Of a stretch of DNA of 26,516 nucleotides, positions 16,269 to 23,984 are shown in pieces. Below the pieces are notes generated by a model. That model searched no databases. It was not told the DNA's origin and worked only from the letters and a program-made list of their open reading frames with translations. Where the stretch lies: NCBI GenBank assembly GCA_943914405.1, contig CALUBX010000020.1, positions 1 to 26,516 on the forward strand. Direction: 5' to 3'. The first letter of the stretch is position 1. Every line of letters starts with the position of its first letter. The DNA is from an uncultured Hyphomicrobiales bacterium. Lineage in GTDB: Bacteria; Pseudomonadota; Alphaproteobacteria; Rhizobiales; Rhizobiaceae. The position numbers were made by a program, and so were the translations under genes.

Positions 16269-17263
16269 CCGAGCATGGTCGCCGGAGCGGCATGCAGATA
16301 ATCGGCAACGCGGCGTTTTGAAGCGATGTTGCGCCACACCGCATCCACCTGGTCCGGTGTCAAATTTACCGCTTCGGCGACTTCTTCACGGCCGATACCG
16401 TTGTCTAATGCGTAGAGGCAAAGATCCATACGGTCATAAGGCAGGGAGAAATAGTACTCGTCCTGACCTTGTGGCAGCGACCAGGTGTCCGTCGTCGGCG
16501 GGCGGCGGCGGATCCCGGCAGGCACGTCCAGCGCTTCCGCAAGCTGATAGACCTGGCTCTTGTAGAGATGGGCGATCGGCTTGAAATCGGCAGCGCCGTC
16601 GCCGTTCTTGACGAAGAACCCTTGGTCGTATTCGAGCCGGTTCGGCGTGCCGGCCACTGCAAAATTCAGCCGGTCGGCATGGTAATATTCGATCTGCTTG
16701 CGGGTGCGCTGCTTCATGTTCGCCGCTGCAATCATGCCGAGATAGACGTCCAGCGGCATGCGGTGGCGGCTTTGCTCGCCTTGCGGGTTGGCGACCACCA
16801 GCCAGGAAATATTGTAGCCGCGCCCCGTTAGGGCGTCCTCCAGCACCACTTTGCAGCCCCAGCCGTCGCCGAACTCCGGCACGACCTGCCGAATGAAGCC
16901 GTCGCGCCGGTCATAGCAGCCGGCAGCGGAGAGAGCCGGGCCGATATCCTCAAGCACCGTTTCCACTCCGACCGCTTCGGCGAGCGCACGACCAAGTTCC
17001 AGGCTCTCTGGATCGGAGTCATGCTCCGGCATGAAAATCCCCATGACCTTGGAGGGCCCAAGCGCCCTGGCGCAGAGCGCGGCGGTGACGCTGGAATCGA
17101 TCCCGCCGGAAAGCCCCAGCACGGCACCGCGCTTGCGCAGATCCTTGCCAACGGTCTGGCGGATCCAGGCGCAGATGCGTTCGATTTCCGCTTGTGCGTC
17201 CAGCTTCAGCGTATCGGCGGAAAAGCGTGTTGCGGGTATGGCTTCGGCGAGGCTCTGGGTCAT
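16265..17263 (-). CDS. NAD synthase-like, ammonia-dependent amidoligase (no nitrilase domain)
   Basis: A 332-residue NadE-type ATP pyrophosphatase. The P-loop SGGIDSS is at residues 52-58, and GTPNRLEYDQGFFVKNGDG plus IAHLYKSQVYQLAEAL are NAD synthetase signatures. It lacks the glutaminase (nitrilase-like) domain found in the about 550-residue glutamine-dependent enzyme. It could make NAD from deamido-NAD and ammonia. However, it overlaps the AMP-ligase gene by 4 bp (ATGA) within an ACP operon, so a paralogue amidating another adenylated carboxylate is also possible. I leave the symbol empty because of this doubt. Its end overlaps the stop of the convergent GNAT gene. Confidence 0.85.
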   Translation of the reverse strand: MTQSLAEAIPATRFSADTLKLDAQAEIERICAWIRQTVGKDLRKRGAVLGLSGGIDSSVTAALCARALGPSKVMGIFMPEHDSDPESLELGRALAEAVGVETVLEDIGPALSAAGCYDRRDGFIRQVVPEFGDGWGCKVVLEDALTGRGYNISWLVVANPQGEQSRHRMPLDVYLGMIAAANMKQRTRKQIEYYHADRLNFAVAGTPNRLEYDQGFFVKNGDGAADFKPIAHLYKSQVYQLAEALDVPAGIRRRPPTTDTWSLPQGQDEYYFSLPYDRMDLCLYALDNGIGREEVAEAVNLTPDQVDAVWRNIASKRRVADYLHAAPATMLG

Positions 17264-18819
17264 GCGGCATTCCCCCTGTTCGTTTGTTCGTCCCGCTCTG
17301 CATTCAACCGGATCTTGCCGGTCGTCGTGCGGGGCAGGGCTGCGTGAAACTCGACGCCTTTCGGCACCATGTAGTCTTCGAGCACACTGGCGCAGTGGCG
17401 GATGATGTCGCGCTCCGTGAGCGTCACGCCGTCCTCCAACACCACATGGGCTCGTACGACCTGTCCGAAGATCGGATCCTCGACGCCCGCGACGGCGGCC
17501 TCCCGGATGCCGGACAAGGCATAGAGTGCGTTTTCGACCTCCTGCGGGCTGACCTTTTCGCCGCGGGTCTTGATGATGTCGTCACGTCGGCTCACGAAAT
17601 AAAGGAAACCGTCCGCGTCCATGCGGAACAGGTCACCTGTGCGCAATCTGCGCCCCTCGCGCCCCGGCGCTAGAGCGCGGGCCGTGGCCAGTGGGTCACC
17701 CCAATAACCCAGCATCACATGCGGCCCCTCGACCATGAGCTCGCCAATAGCTCCCGCAGGCGCCACACGGCCGTCCTCATCCACAATGAAAGCCTGGGTT
17801 CCGGGCAGTGCCTTGCCGACGGAGTGCGGGCGGCGCTCGCTCTCGGCGGGGTCGAGATAGGTGGCACGCAGACATTCCGTCTGGCCGTACATCACGAAAA
17901 GCTGGCTCTCGGGAAACAGCGAGCGAAATTGGCCGGAGATCGCCGGCGGCAGGGCTGCGGCAGCACTGGTGATGTAACGCAGATGCGGCAGCAATCCCGG
18001 CGCGAGGTCCTTCATCCCGGCGATCAGCGCAGCCATCGGCGGGACCAATGGAAAGCCTGTCGCCTTCACCTCCGCCAGTCGCTCAAGGATCTTGCGCGGG
18101 AAGGCGAAGCTTTTCTCGAGAACCAGCGTCCCGCCCGTCATGACCATGGTGACCATCTGCGTGATGCCGTAGCCGAAGGACAGCGGCAGCACGCTGAGAA
18201 CAGTGTCCTGCGACGTGTTGCCGAGATAGGCGGCGATCGCCTCGCAGGCGGCAAGCACATTGCCATGCGACAGCATCACGCCTTTCGGCAGTCCGGTGGA
18301 GCCGGAGGTGTGGATCAGCAGCGCCAGGGCTTCTGGATCGGCTGGCGGCGGCGAGACAAGGGCGGCTGCACCCGGCCCCGGCTGCACGAGGTCTTCGAAG
18401 CGATGAGCGTCTACGAGATCGGCCTCGCCCGCTTGCGCGATGATGAGCTTTGGCCGCATCTGGGAACTCAGGACCGCCGCCTCGACGGTCGTCCGCAACC
18501 GGCCTTGCGCGATGACGACGCTTGCTTCGGTGCTGTCGAGGATCGCTGTAAGCTTATCCGTCTTGATGCTGGGATGCAGCGGCGAGGGGACGGCCCCGAT
18601 CTTCCACACGGCAAAGAAACTCACGACGGCTTCAAAGCCGTTATCGAGGACGATCAGCACCCGGTCTCCCGCGGCCGTGCCGATTTCGGCAAGGCTTGCA
18701 GCCAGTCCGCTGCTCATTGCGTCCAGGGCGTCATAGGTCAGCCGGCAATCGCCGGCGATCAGCGCGATCTTCGGCCCGTATGTCTTGGCTGTCTTGGTGA
18801 GCCGGGCCTCCAAACGCAT
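17260..18819 (-). CDS. AMP-forming acyl/aminoacyl ligase (ANL superfamily), probable carrier-protein loader
   Basis: A 519-residue adenylating enzyme. The ATP motif TSGSTGLPKG is at residues 171-180, MYGQTE lies in the middle, and LRTGDLFRMDADGFLYFVSRRDDIIKTRGEKVSP forms the hinge region. The catalytic lysine is K502 in PRTTTGKIRLN. All core motifs are intact. It lies 8 bp downstream of an acyl carrier protein gene and overlaps the NadE-like gene by 4 bp, so I infer that it activates a carboxylic or amino acid and loads it on that carrier. The substrate cannot be read reliably. It resembles the stand-alone ligases of exosortase-linked and small amide clusters. Confidence 0.88.
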   Translation of the reverse strand: MRLEARLTKTAKTYGPKIALIAGDCRLTYDALDAMSSGLAASLAEIGTAAGDRVLIVLDNGFEAVVSFFAVWKIGAVPSPLHPSIKTDKLTAILDSTEASVVIAQGRLRTTVEAAVLSSQMRPKLIIAQAGEADLVDAHRFEDLVQPGPGAAALVSPPPADPEALALLIHTSGSTGLPKGVMLSHGNVLAACEAIAAYLGNTSQDTVLSVLPLSFGYGITQMVTMVMTGGTLVLEKSFAFPRKILERLAEVKATGFPLVPPMAALIAGMKDLAPGLLPHLRYITSAAAALPPAISGQFRSLFPESQLFVMYGQTECLRATYLDPAESERRPHSVGKALPGTQAFIVDEDGRVAPAGAIGELMVEGPHVMLGYWGDPLATARALAPGREGRRLRTGDLFRMDADGFLYFVSRRDDIIKTRGEKVSPQEVENALYALSGIREAAVAGVEDPIFGQVVRAHVVLEDGVTLTERDIIRHCASVLEDYMVPKGVEFHAALPRTTTGKIRLNAERDEQTNRGNAA

Positions 18820-18827
18820 GGTCGGTC

Positions 18828-19085
18828 TCAGGCGGCCGCGGCGAGCTTGGCGGAAAGATAGCTCGTCATGTTGTCGATGCTGTCGAGGTTTTCGGGAATG
18901 ATCTCCGCATCCGCGACGCTGATGCCGTAGGTCTGCTCAAGAAAGGCAATGAGTTCCAGCACCCCGGTCGAGTCCATGACGCCCGTCTCCAGCAGGGACT
19001 GATTGTCCGCTATATGGGCATCTGCGCGGAACAGGAAGTTTTCGGCGACAAATTCGCGCAGAGTGGCGGCATATGCTTCGGCCAT
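18828..19085 (-). CDS. Acyl carrier protein
   Basis: An 85-residue, acidic, helical carrier protein. The phosphopantetheine attachment site is Ser39 in TGVMDSTGVLELIAFLE, and the flanking helices (REFVAENFLF, then EQTYGISVADAEIIPENLDSI) match ACP/PCP folds. It starts the minus-strand operon and is followed 8 bp later by the AMP-ligase. GAGAGGA precedes ATG 19085; the frame is open further upstream but without a credible start. It is unlike the housekeeping AcpP by context: no fab genes are nearby. It probably tethers the ligase product. Confidence 0.88.
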   Translation of the reverse strand: MAEAYAATLREFVAENFLFRADAHIADNQSLLETGVMDSTGVLELIAFLEQTYGISVADAEIIPENLDSIDNMTSYLSAKLAAAA

Positions 19086-19256
19086 GATGTCCTCTCGAAA
19101 GCTCTCGGGCGTGCAATCGCGGCACGCGGCTCGCGCGGGATTATCGCTGCCACCTTTGAATCTTTCGCTAACTTCGGCGCCGGGGTTGAACCCATTCCGC
19201 GCTTTGCATCCATACTCCGCCTCATGCGTTTGCCCCTCGAGACAGGAGCGTTGCAT

Positions 19257-19310
19257 ATGCGTAAAAACATCGCGGAAAGCACATTCTATGGCGTGGAGTT
19301 CGGCCGATGA
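19257..19310 (+). CDS. Possible 17-residue leader peptide coupled to xthA
   Basis: ATG 19257 has AGGAG at 19244-19248 with 8-nt spacing, better than the site before xthA. The frame encodes 17 residues (MRKNIAESTFYGVEFGR) and ends in TGA 19308-19310, overlapping the xthA ATG as ATGA. An in-frame ATG at 19224 would extend it to 28 residues. It may serve translational coupling. It could also be chance; there is no protein-level evidence. Confidence 0.35.
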   Translation: MRKNIAESTFYGVEFGR

Positions 19311-20086
19311 AGATCGCCACCTTCAACGTCAACGGGGTGAACGGACGTCTTCCCGTTCTACTGGACTGGCTCACGGAGGCGCAGCCGGATGTCGTTTGCC
19401 TTCAGGAATTGAAGGCGCCGCAGGAGAAGTTTCCGCGCAAAGCCATTGAACAGGCGGGATATGGGGCGATCTGGAACGGGCAGAAGAGCTGGAATGGGGT
19501 GGCGATCCTCGCGAGGGGTGTCGACCCTCTCCAGACCCGACGCGAACTCCCGGGGGACGCCGAAGATCACCACAGTCGGTATATCGAAGCCGCTGTCCGG
19601 GGCGTGCTGATCGCTTGCCTCTACGCGCCGAACGGAAATCCCGCCCCCGGCCCGAAATTCGATTACAAACTCGCTTGGTACGAGCGCTTCCTCGCTCACG
19701 GCCAGGGCTTGCTCGACACCGGCGCTCCTGTCGTGCTGGCGGGCGACTACAACATCATGCCGACGGATCTCGACGTCTATAAGCCGGAGCGCTGGAAGGA
19801 CGATGCCCTGTTTCGGCCGGAGGTGCGTGAGGTCTTTGCACGGCTTCTGTCTCAGGGCTGGACGGATTCGCTCCGCTCGCTGCATCCGCAGGAGCGCATA
19901 TACACCTTCTGGGACTACTTCCGGAACGCTTGGGGCCGGGATGCCGGCCTGAGGCTCGACCATCTGCTGCTCAGTCCTGAACTGGCGCCGAGGCTTGAGC
20001 GAGCCGAAGTGGACCGTCATGTCCGCGGGCGCGACCACGCCAGCGATCATGCGCCCACATGGATCGAGATCTCCGACCTGGAATAG
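19307..20086 (+). CDS. xthA: Exodeoxyribonuclease III
   Basis: A 259-residue EEP-family nuclease and AP endonuclease of base-excision repair. The N-terminal MKIATFNVNGVNGRLP, metal-binding Glu in CLQELKAP, GDYNIMP (Asp/Asn) and C-terminal DHAPTW (Asp-His) motifs are all present, so the active site is intact. The length fits bacterial ExoIII. It is divergent from the ACP operon. The start overlaps the stop of a small upstream frame (ATGA). Confidence 0.95.
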   Translation: MKIATFNVNGVNGRLPVLLDWLTEAQPDVVCLQELKAPQEKFPRKAIEQAGYGAIWNGQKSWNGVAILARGVDPLQTRRELPGDAEDHHSRYIEAAVRGVLIACLYAPNGNPAPGPKFDYKLAWYERFLAHGQGLLDTGAPVVLAGDYNIMPTDLDVYKPERWKDDALFRPEVREVFARLLSQGWTDSLRSLHPQERIYTFWDYFRNAWGRDAGLRLDHLLLSPELAPRLERAEVDRHVRGRDHASDHAPTWIEISDLE

Positions 20087-20089
20087 GCG

Positions 20090-21043
20090 TCAAAGCACGT
20101 TGGTCGGAGTGCCGGCCACGAAGCTTTCCAGATGACCGATTACCTGGGACCAGAGGCTCTGCATTGCCTCGTCGCTCGCCCACGCGACATGCGGCGTCAC
20201 GATCACGTTTGGCCGGTCGAGAACGGCAAGCAAAGGATTATCCGCTGCCGGCGGCTCTTGGGTCAGCACGTCGAAGCCGGCACCGGCGATCATGCCCCGG
20301 TCCAGTGCTGTGACGAGGTCCGCCTCGTTGACGAGGCCGCCCCGCGACGTGTTGATGATCAGCGGCCGCTGATTCATCCTCTGAAATTCCGGCATGGCGA
20401 TGAGGTCGCGCGTCTGCGCCGTCAGCGGGACGTGGAGGCTGAGAATATCGGCGGTTTCGATCACCTGCGCAAACGGCGTATATCCGGCTGCGACCTCGGT
20501 CTCACCCTTGCGCCCGGAATACAGTACCTTCATCCCGAGCGCCTCGCCGATCCGCCCGACCGATCGGCCCAGCGTGCCGCGCCCGAAAATGCCGAGCGTC
20601 GAATTTGCCAGGTCCCGGATCGGGTGGTTGAAGAAGCAGAACTGGTTGGCGCGCTGCCACTCCCCCGCAATCACATCCTCACGGAAGCCGACAAGCGAGC
20701 GACGCAGCGCGAAAATCAGGGCGAACGTATGTTCCGGCACGGTGTTGACGGCATAGCCTCGCACGTTGGACACGGTAATGCCCCGTTCCTTGGCGGCTGC
20801 AAGATCGATGACGTCGTAGCCGGTGGCGGCCACCGCGATCATCTTCAGCCGGGGAGCGGTTTCGAGCGCTGCGGCCCGGATGGGTGCCTTGTTGGTGACG
20901 ACGATGTCCGCCTCGGCAATACGCGCCGCGACGTCTTCGCGTGGCGTCTTGCCGTATTCCACCCACTCATGAGCGAAGGCCGGGCGGCTGATGGTGACGG
21001 AAGGGCCGATCGTGTCACGATCGAGGAACACCACTTTCAACAT
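20090..21043 (-). CDS. D-2-hydroxyacid dehydrogenase (glycerate dehydrogenase/hydroxypyruvate reductase-like)
   Basis: A 317-residue NAD(P)-dependent dehydrogenase. The Rossmann motif is GIFGRGTLGRSVG. The catalytic Arg lies in INTSRGGLVNE, Glu in DVLTQEPP and His in VTPHVAWAS, completing the R-E-H triad. Likely substrates are hydroxypyruvate, glycerate or another 2-keto/2-hydroxy acid; sequence cannot choose. The start at 21043 is taken because the protein family begins MLKVVFLDRDT; an in-frame extension upstream has no sense of homology. It ends next to xthA and is divergent from the flavin oxidoreductase. Confidence 0.9.
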   Translation of the reverse strand: MLKVVFLDRDTIGPSVTISRPAFAHEWVEYGKTPREDVAARIAEADIVVTNKAPIRAAALETAPRLKMIAVAATGYDVIDLAAAKERGITVSNVRGYAVNTVPEHTFALIFALRRSLVGFREDVIAGEWQRANQFCFFNHPIRDLANSTLGIFGRGTLGRSVGRIGEALGMKVLYSGRKGETEVAAGYTPFAQVIETADILSLHVPLTAQTRDLIAMPEFQRMNQRPLIINTSRGGLVNEADLVTALDRGMIAGAGFDVLTQEPPAADNPLLAVLDRPNVIVTPHVAWASDEAMQSLWSQVIGHLESFVAGTPTNVL

Positions 21044-21149
21044 TGCAAAACTTTCGGATGATGGGGTCAGACCACGGAGCGCGCTGGCGGCCCCGGGGAA
21101 CTCGTATATCATTGCGCCGAGGGTGCAGAAGGAAAATCTCGGAGGAAGG

Positions 21150-22286
21150 ATGCCTGAGATCCTGTCGCTGGATTGCGTCGTCATCGGTGGCGGCGTGATC
21201 GGCCTTGCCATCGCGCGGGAACTGGCGCTGGCCGGCCGAGAGGTGGTGCTCCTGGAGGCCGAGGACGCGATTGGGAGCGTCACATCCTCGCGCAACAGCG
21301 AGGTCATCCATGCCGGGCTCTACTATCCGAGCGGCAGCCTCAAGGCGCAGCTTTGCGTGAAGGGCAGACAGAGGCTCTACCAGTACTGTCACGACCGCAA
21401 CATCACGCACCGGCGCTGCGGCAAGCTGGTGGTGGCTTCCACTGAAGCGGAACTGGACTACCTTGAAAAGCTGCAAGGGAAGGCAAGGGCCAATGACGTG
21501 GACGATTGCCGCCTCCTCGGTGGTGACGTCCTGGCGCAACTGGAACCGGAGATCGTCGGCGTGGCTGCGCTCCTTTCGCCATCGACCGGGATCATAGACA
21601 GCCACGGTTTCATGCAGGCCCTGCGCGCGGATCTGGAGGATCATGGTGGCGCTGTCGTTCTGCAGTCCCCGGTTCTGCGTGGAGCATTGGCTGACAATTA
21701 TGTGCGCCTGTCGGTTGGCGGTCAGGATCCCGTCGAGGTTGAGGCGCAGCTCGTTGTCAACGCTGCGGGCCTTTCAGCGTGGACAGTGTCACAGGCCCTG
21801 GAAGGATTGGACCCGGGCACAATTCCGGAGCGGTATTACGCCAGAGGCTGCTATTTCTCCCTCAGCGGTCGCGCCCCCGCAAAGCATCTCATCTACCCCG
21901 TGCCGGAAAAGGGCGGACTCGGCGTGCACCTGACCCTGGACCTCGCCGGCAATGCGCGCTTTGGACCGGATGTTGAGTGGATCGATACCATCGGCTACGA
22001 TGTCGACCCACGACGCGCCGACAGGTTTTATGCGGCCGTGAGGCGCTATTGGCCGAAGCTGCCGGACCATGCCCTACAGCCGGCCTATGCCGGCATCCGC
22101 CCCAAAGTGGTGGGGCCGCAAGACGGGGGCGGCGGCGATTTCATCATCCAGGGATCCATGACGACTGGCCATCCGGGCTTCATCGCACTCTACGGGATCG
22201 AGTCTCCTGGTATCACCGCTTCCCTGGCGATCGCCGAACATGTCTGCGGCCTCGCTCGGCAGGCGCGGGATCATCAGCAATCTTGA
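21150..22286 (+). CDS. FAD-dependent oxidoreductase, L-2-hydroxyglutarate oxidase/dehydrogenase-like
   Basis: A 378-residue DAO/GlpO-type flavoprotein. The FAD motif VVIGGGVIGLAIARELALAG begins at about residue 10, and SSRNSEVIHAGLYYPSGSLKA is characteristic of the L-2-hydroxyglutarate dehydrogenase group. The C-terminal GHPGFIALYGIESPGITASLAIA is also typical. It probably oxidises L-2-hydroxyglutarate to 2-oxoglutarate, feeding electrons to quinone or oxygen. GGAGG lies 4 nt before ATG 21150, which decides the start. The divergent neighbour is a D-2-hydroxyacid dehydrogenase, 106 bp away. The stop at 22284-22286 forms part of a TGA-N9-TCA motif. Confidence 0.88.
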   Translation: MPEILSLDCVVIGGGVIGLAIARELALAGREVVLLEAEDAIGSVTSSRNSEVIHAGLYYPSGSLKAQLCVKGRQRLYQYCHDRNITHRRCGKLVVASTEAELDYLEKLQGKARANDVDDCRLLGGDVLAQLEPEIVGVAALLSPSTGIIDSHGFMQALRADLEDHGGAVVLQSPVLRGALADNYVRLSVGGQDPVEVEAQLVVNAAGLSAWTVSQALEGLDPGTIPERYYARGCYFSLSGRAPAKHLIYPVPEKGGLGVHLTLDLAGNARFGPDVEWIDTIGYDVDPRRADRFYAAVRRYWPKLPDHALQPAYAGIRPKVVGPQDGGGGDFIIQGSMTTGHPGFIALYGIESPGITASLAIAEHVCGLARQARDHQQS

Positions 22287-22298
22287 CAATGATGATCA
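22284..22298. promoter_or_regulatory. Candidate RirA iron-responsive (IRO) box before the SIP gene
   Basis: TGACAATGATGATCA has the form TGA-N9-TCA, the iron-responsive operator pattern of rhizobial RirA regulons. It lies 52 bp before the siderophore-interacting protein start. The TGA is also the stop codon of the upstream gene, and the pattern fixes only six bases, so chance is possible. Confidence 0.35.
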
Positions 22299-22349
22299 TG
22301 AAATGCATCAGGCGTGGAGGATCGACACGTCGAGCGGGGAGCCGTGCCT

Positions 22350-23309
22350 GTGACATTCGCCAATCAAGGCCGCATTTCCACCCGTGGGGCCGATGCGTTG
22401 AAGGCCGTTTTCGCGCGCGCAGCCGAATGGGAGATCCCCGTTCTTGAGCGTGGTCAGGATCTGGTTTTCAGCATCTGGGATTCCGAAGCCGCATTCTCCC
22501 ATCAGGGTGATAACCTAGGCATTCGTCTGTCAGCGCCCGAAGAGCGCCTGCTTAAAACCTTGCAGGGCGCTTTGACGGAATTGTTCGATGAGCAGGGGAT
22601 CCCGGTCTCCTGGCAGGTCGTGGACGAGGGGGCGCTGGCACCTGGTCTCTCGCTGATGCGGGTAGTTTCGGTCAGGCAGCGCTCGCCAGGCTTTCTGCGC
22701 GTCCGCCTGCAGGGCGAGGACGCAGCCCGGCTTGGCGCGGGAAGCCTGCATTTCCGCCTGCTTCTCCCGCCCAAGGGCCGCACCCCGCGCTGGCCGCGCA
22801 TTGCTGCCTCCGGCCGAACGCTGTGGCCGGAGGGAGAGGATGCCATGCACCGGCCTGTCTATACCACGGCCGCGCAGGAGGGAGATTGGCTCGATTTCGA
22901 CATTTTCCGGCATTCGGGCAGCCCTACTTCCGACTGGGCCGACAGCGATCCGGTCGGCCAGATGGTGGGGGTGATGGGCCCGGGCGGCGGCTGGTGCCCG
23001 GAAGGCTCGCCGCTCTATCTGTTCGGTGACCAGACGGCGCTGCCGGCCATCTGCCGCATGCTCTCGCTTGCCGGCGGAGAGGTGAGAGCCTTCGTATGTG
23101 CGGCCGAATGCGATCTCTGCGAGCTTGCGGGAGACCGGCGGGTGACGCTGGTTCCGGATTTGGTCGCGGCACTGGAAGAGACCGATACGCCGGGTGGCTC
23201 ACATGTCTGGTTCGCGGGTCATGCGGATGCGGCAAGGGCCGCACGGGCTCGGCTGACGGCACGCGGCTTATCCAAGCGCGACTTCACAGCCGCTGCCTAT
23301 TGGAGCTGA
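22350..23309 (+). CDS. Siderophore-interacting protein with N-terminal DUF2218 domain
   Basis: A 319-residue protein with two parts. Residues 1 to about 90 (VTFANQGRISTRGADALK onward) look like DUF2218. The rest is an FAD-binding SIP/ViuB ferric-siderophore reductase: a beta-barrel with VYTTA (FAD-binding RPVYTT) and a C-terminal half with GDQTALPAICRML and the ending AAYWS. It probably reduces ferric siderophore in the cytosol to release iron. GTG 22350 is chosen because GGGGAG (22335-22340) lies 9 nt before it; GTG 22314 and 22344 are alternatives. It follows the flavoprotein gene by 63 bp and has a candidate IRO box upstream. Confidence 0.85.
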   Translation: MTFANQGRISTRGADALKAVFARAAEWEIPVLERGQDLVFSIWDSEAAFSHQGDNLGIRLSAPEERLLKTLQGALTELFDEQGIPVSWQVVDEGALAPGLSLMRVVSVRQRSPGFLRVRLQGEDAARLGAGSLHFRLLLPPKGRTPRWPRIAASGRTLWPEGEDAMHRPVYTTAAQEGDWLDFDIFRHSGSPTSDWADSDPVGQMVGVMGPGGGWCPEGSPLYLFGDQTALPAICRMLSLAGGEVRAFVCAAECDLCELAGDRRVTLVPDLVAALEETDTPGGSHVWFAGHADAARAARARLTARGLSKRDFTAAAYWS

Positions 23310-23376
23310 TCGTCGGACGCGAAGGCAGTCATCATCGAGACGACACCCTTTTGCTTCGGGATCCTGTGGCGAGCAG

Positions 23377-23580
23377 TCAGTGCTGCGTCGGCGTGCCCTT
23401 GGCAAGTTCGATGACGAAATCTTCTGCCGCGTCTGCCAGTGTCAAGGCGACTTCCGCCTTGCTCCAGCCCTGCTTGACGGCGGCCTTGATGAGGCGGTGC
23501 ATGGCAGCCTCGATTTCGATGCGGCAGGCAGACTGTCGCTCAGGGCTGTTCTCCCCGATGATGAGCATTGGTGTCTTCAT
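23377..23580 (-). CDS. Conserved hypothetical protein of 67 residues
   Basis: A short helical protein: LIIGENSPERQSACRIEIEAAMHRLIKAAVKQGWSKAEVALTLADAAEDFV. The GWSxxEVALTLADAA segment is repeatedly seen in rhizobial hypothetical proteins, from memory. No function is known. AAGG lies 3 nt before the ATG, a short but usable spacing. It converges on the SIP gene. Confidence 0.65.
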   Translation of the reverse strand: MKTPMLIIGENSPERQSACRIEIEAAMHRLIKAAVKQGWSKAEVALTLADAAEDFVIELAKGTPTQH

Positions 23581-23665
23581 TGCCTTTATCCCCGTTCAAG
23601 CGGGATCATCGCACAACTCCGGATGAGCACAACCAAATCATTAAAAACTAGTTAACGCGGCAGAT

Positions 23666-23712
23666 GCCGATGCCCCAGACTGGTGCGGATGTCCTGGACA
23701 TCGCGCATCGGC
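23666..23712. repeat. Compound inverted-repeat element
   Basis: Arms GCCGATGC (23666-23673) and GCATCGGC (23705-23712) flank GATGTCC-t-GGACATC (23688-23702), a perfect 7-bp-arm palindrome. The outer bases TGCG (23684-23687) and CGCA (23704-23707) extend the inner stem with one bulge. It has no T-run. It resembles a small palindromic intergenic element but I cannot assign it to a family. Confidence 0.5.
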
Positions 23713-23770
23713 CGCTGGCGTGGAGTTGAGAGCCGTTGCCGCGATTTCGATGACTATTGTGGGGAATGGA

Positions 23771-23846
23771 TGGTGCCCCTGCCGAGGAGTTGAACCTGGA
23801 TCTGCTGCCAACGAAGCAGCTGCTCTAGCCTTGAGCTACGAGGGGC
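23771..23846 (-). tRNA. Atypical tRNA-Thr-like gene (anticodon CGT), possibly a relic
   Basis: Read on the minus strand, 76 nt give a D-stem GCTC/GAGC, a perfect anticodon stem GCTGC/GCAGC around TTCGTTG (anticodon CGT, Thr), a T-loop TTCAACT and an encoded CCA. The anomalies are an acceptor of eight positions per strand with two mismatches (C-C and G-G) next to the T-arm, and a mismatch in the T-stem. The length is normal. It could be an unusual mobile-element tRNA or a decaying copy. It is not the same sequence as the tRNA-Thr fragment 139 bp to its right. Confidence 0.45.
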
Positions 23847-23984
23847 GTGAAGGGACCGTCGCATCCTTGGCCCTGCCCTGCAACAGGCGATTGCCGCAAT
23901 GGTTAGCCGGTAACGTTAAAGCCCAGCGGCAGGAACGCGTACTGAAGGCCAGGAATTCCGACTTAGCTAAGGTGTTGAAAGAAA

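Noticed and set aside
17719..18861. A 380-codon + strand frame
   Set aside because: It lies opposite the AMP-ligase, whose motifs are unambiguous; high GC produces long antisense frames.
20132..21061. A 309-codon + strand frame
   Set aside because: Shadow of the D-2-hydroxyacid dehydrogenase, whose catalytic Arg, Glu and His are intact on the minus strand.
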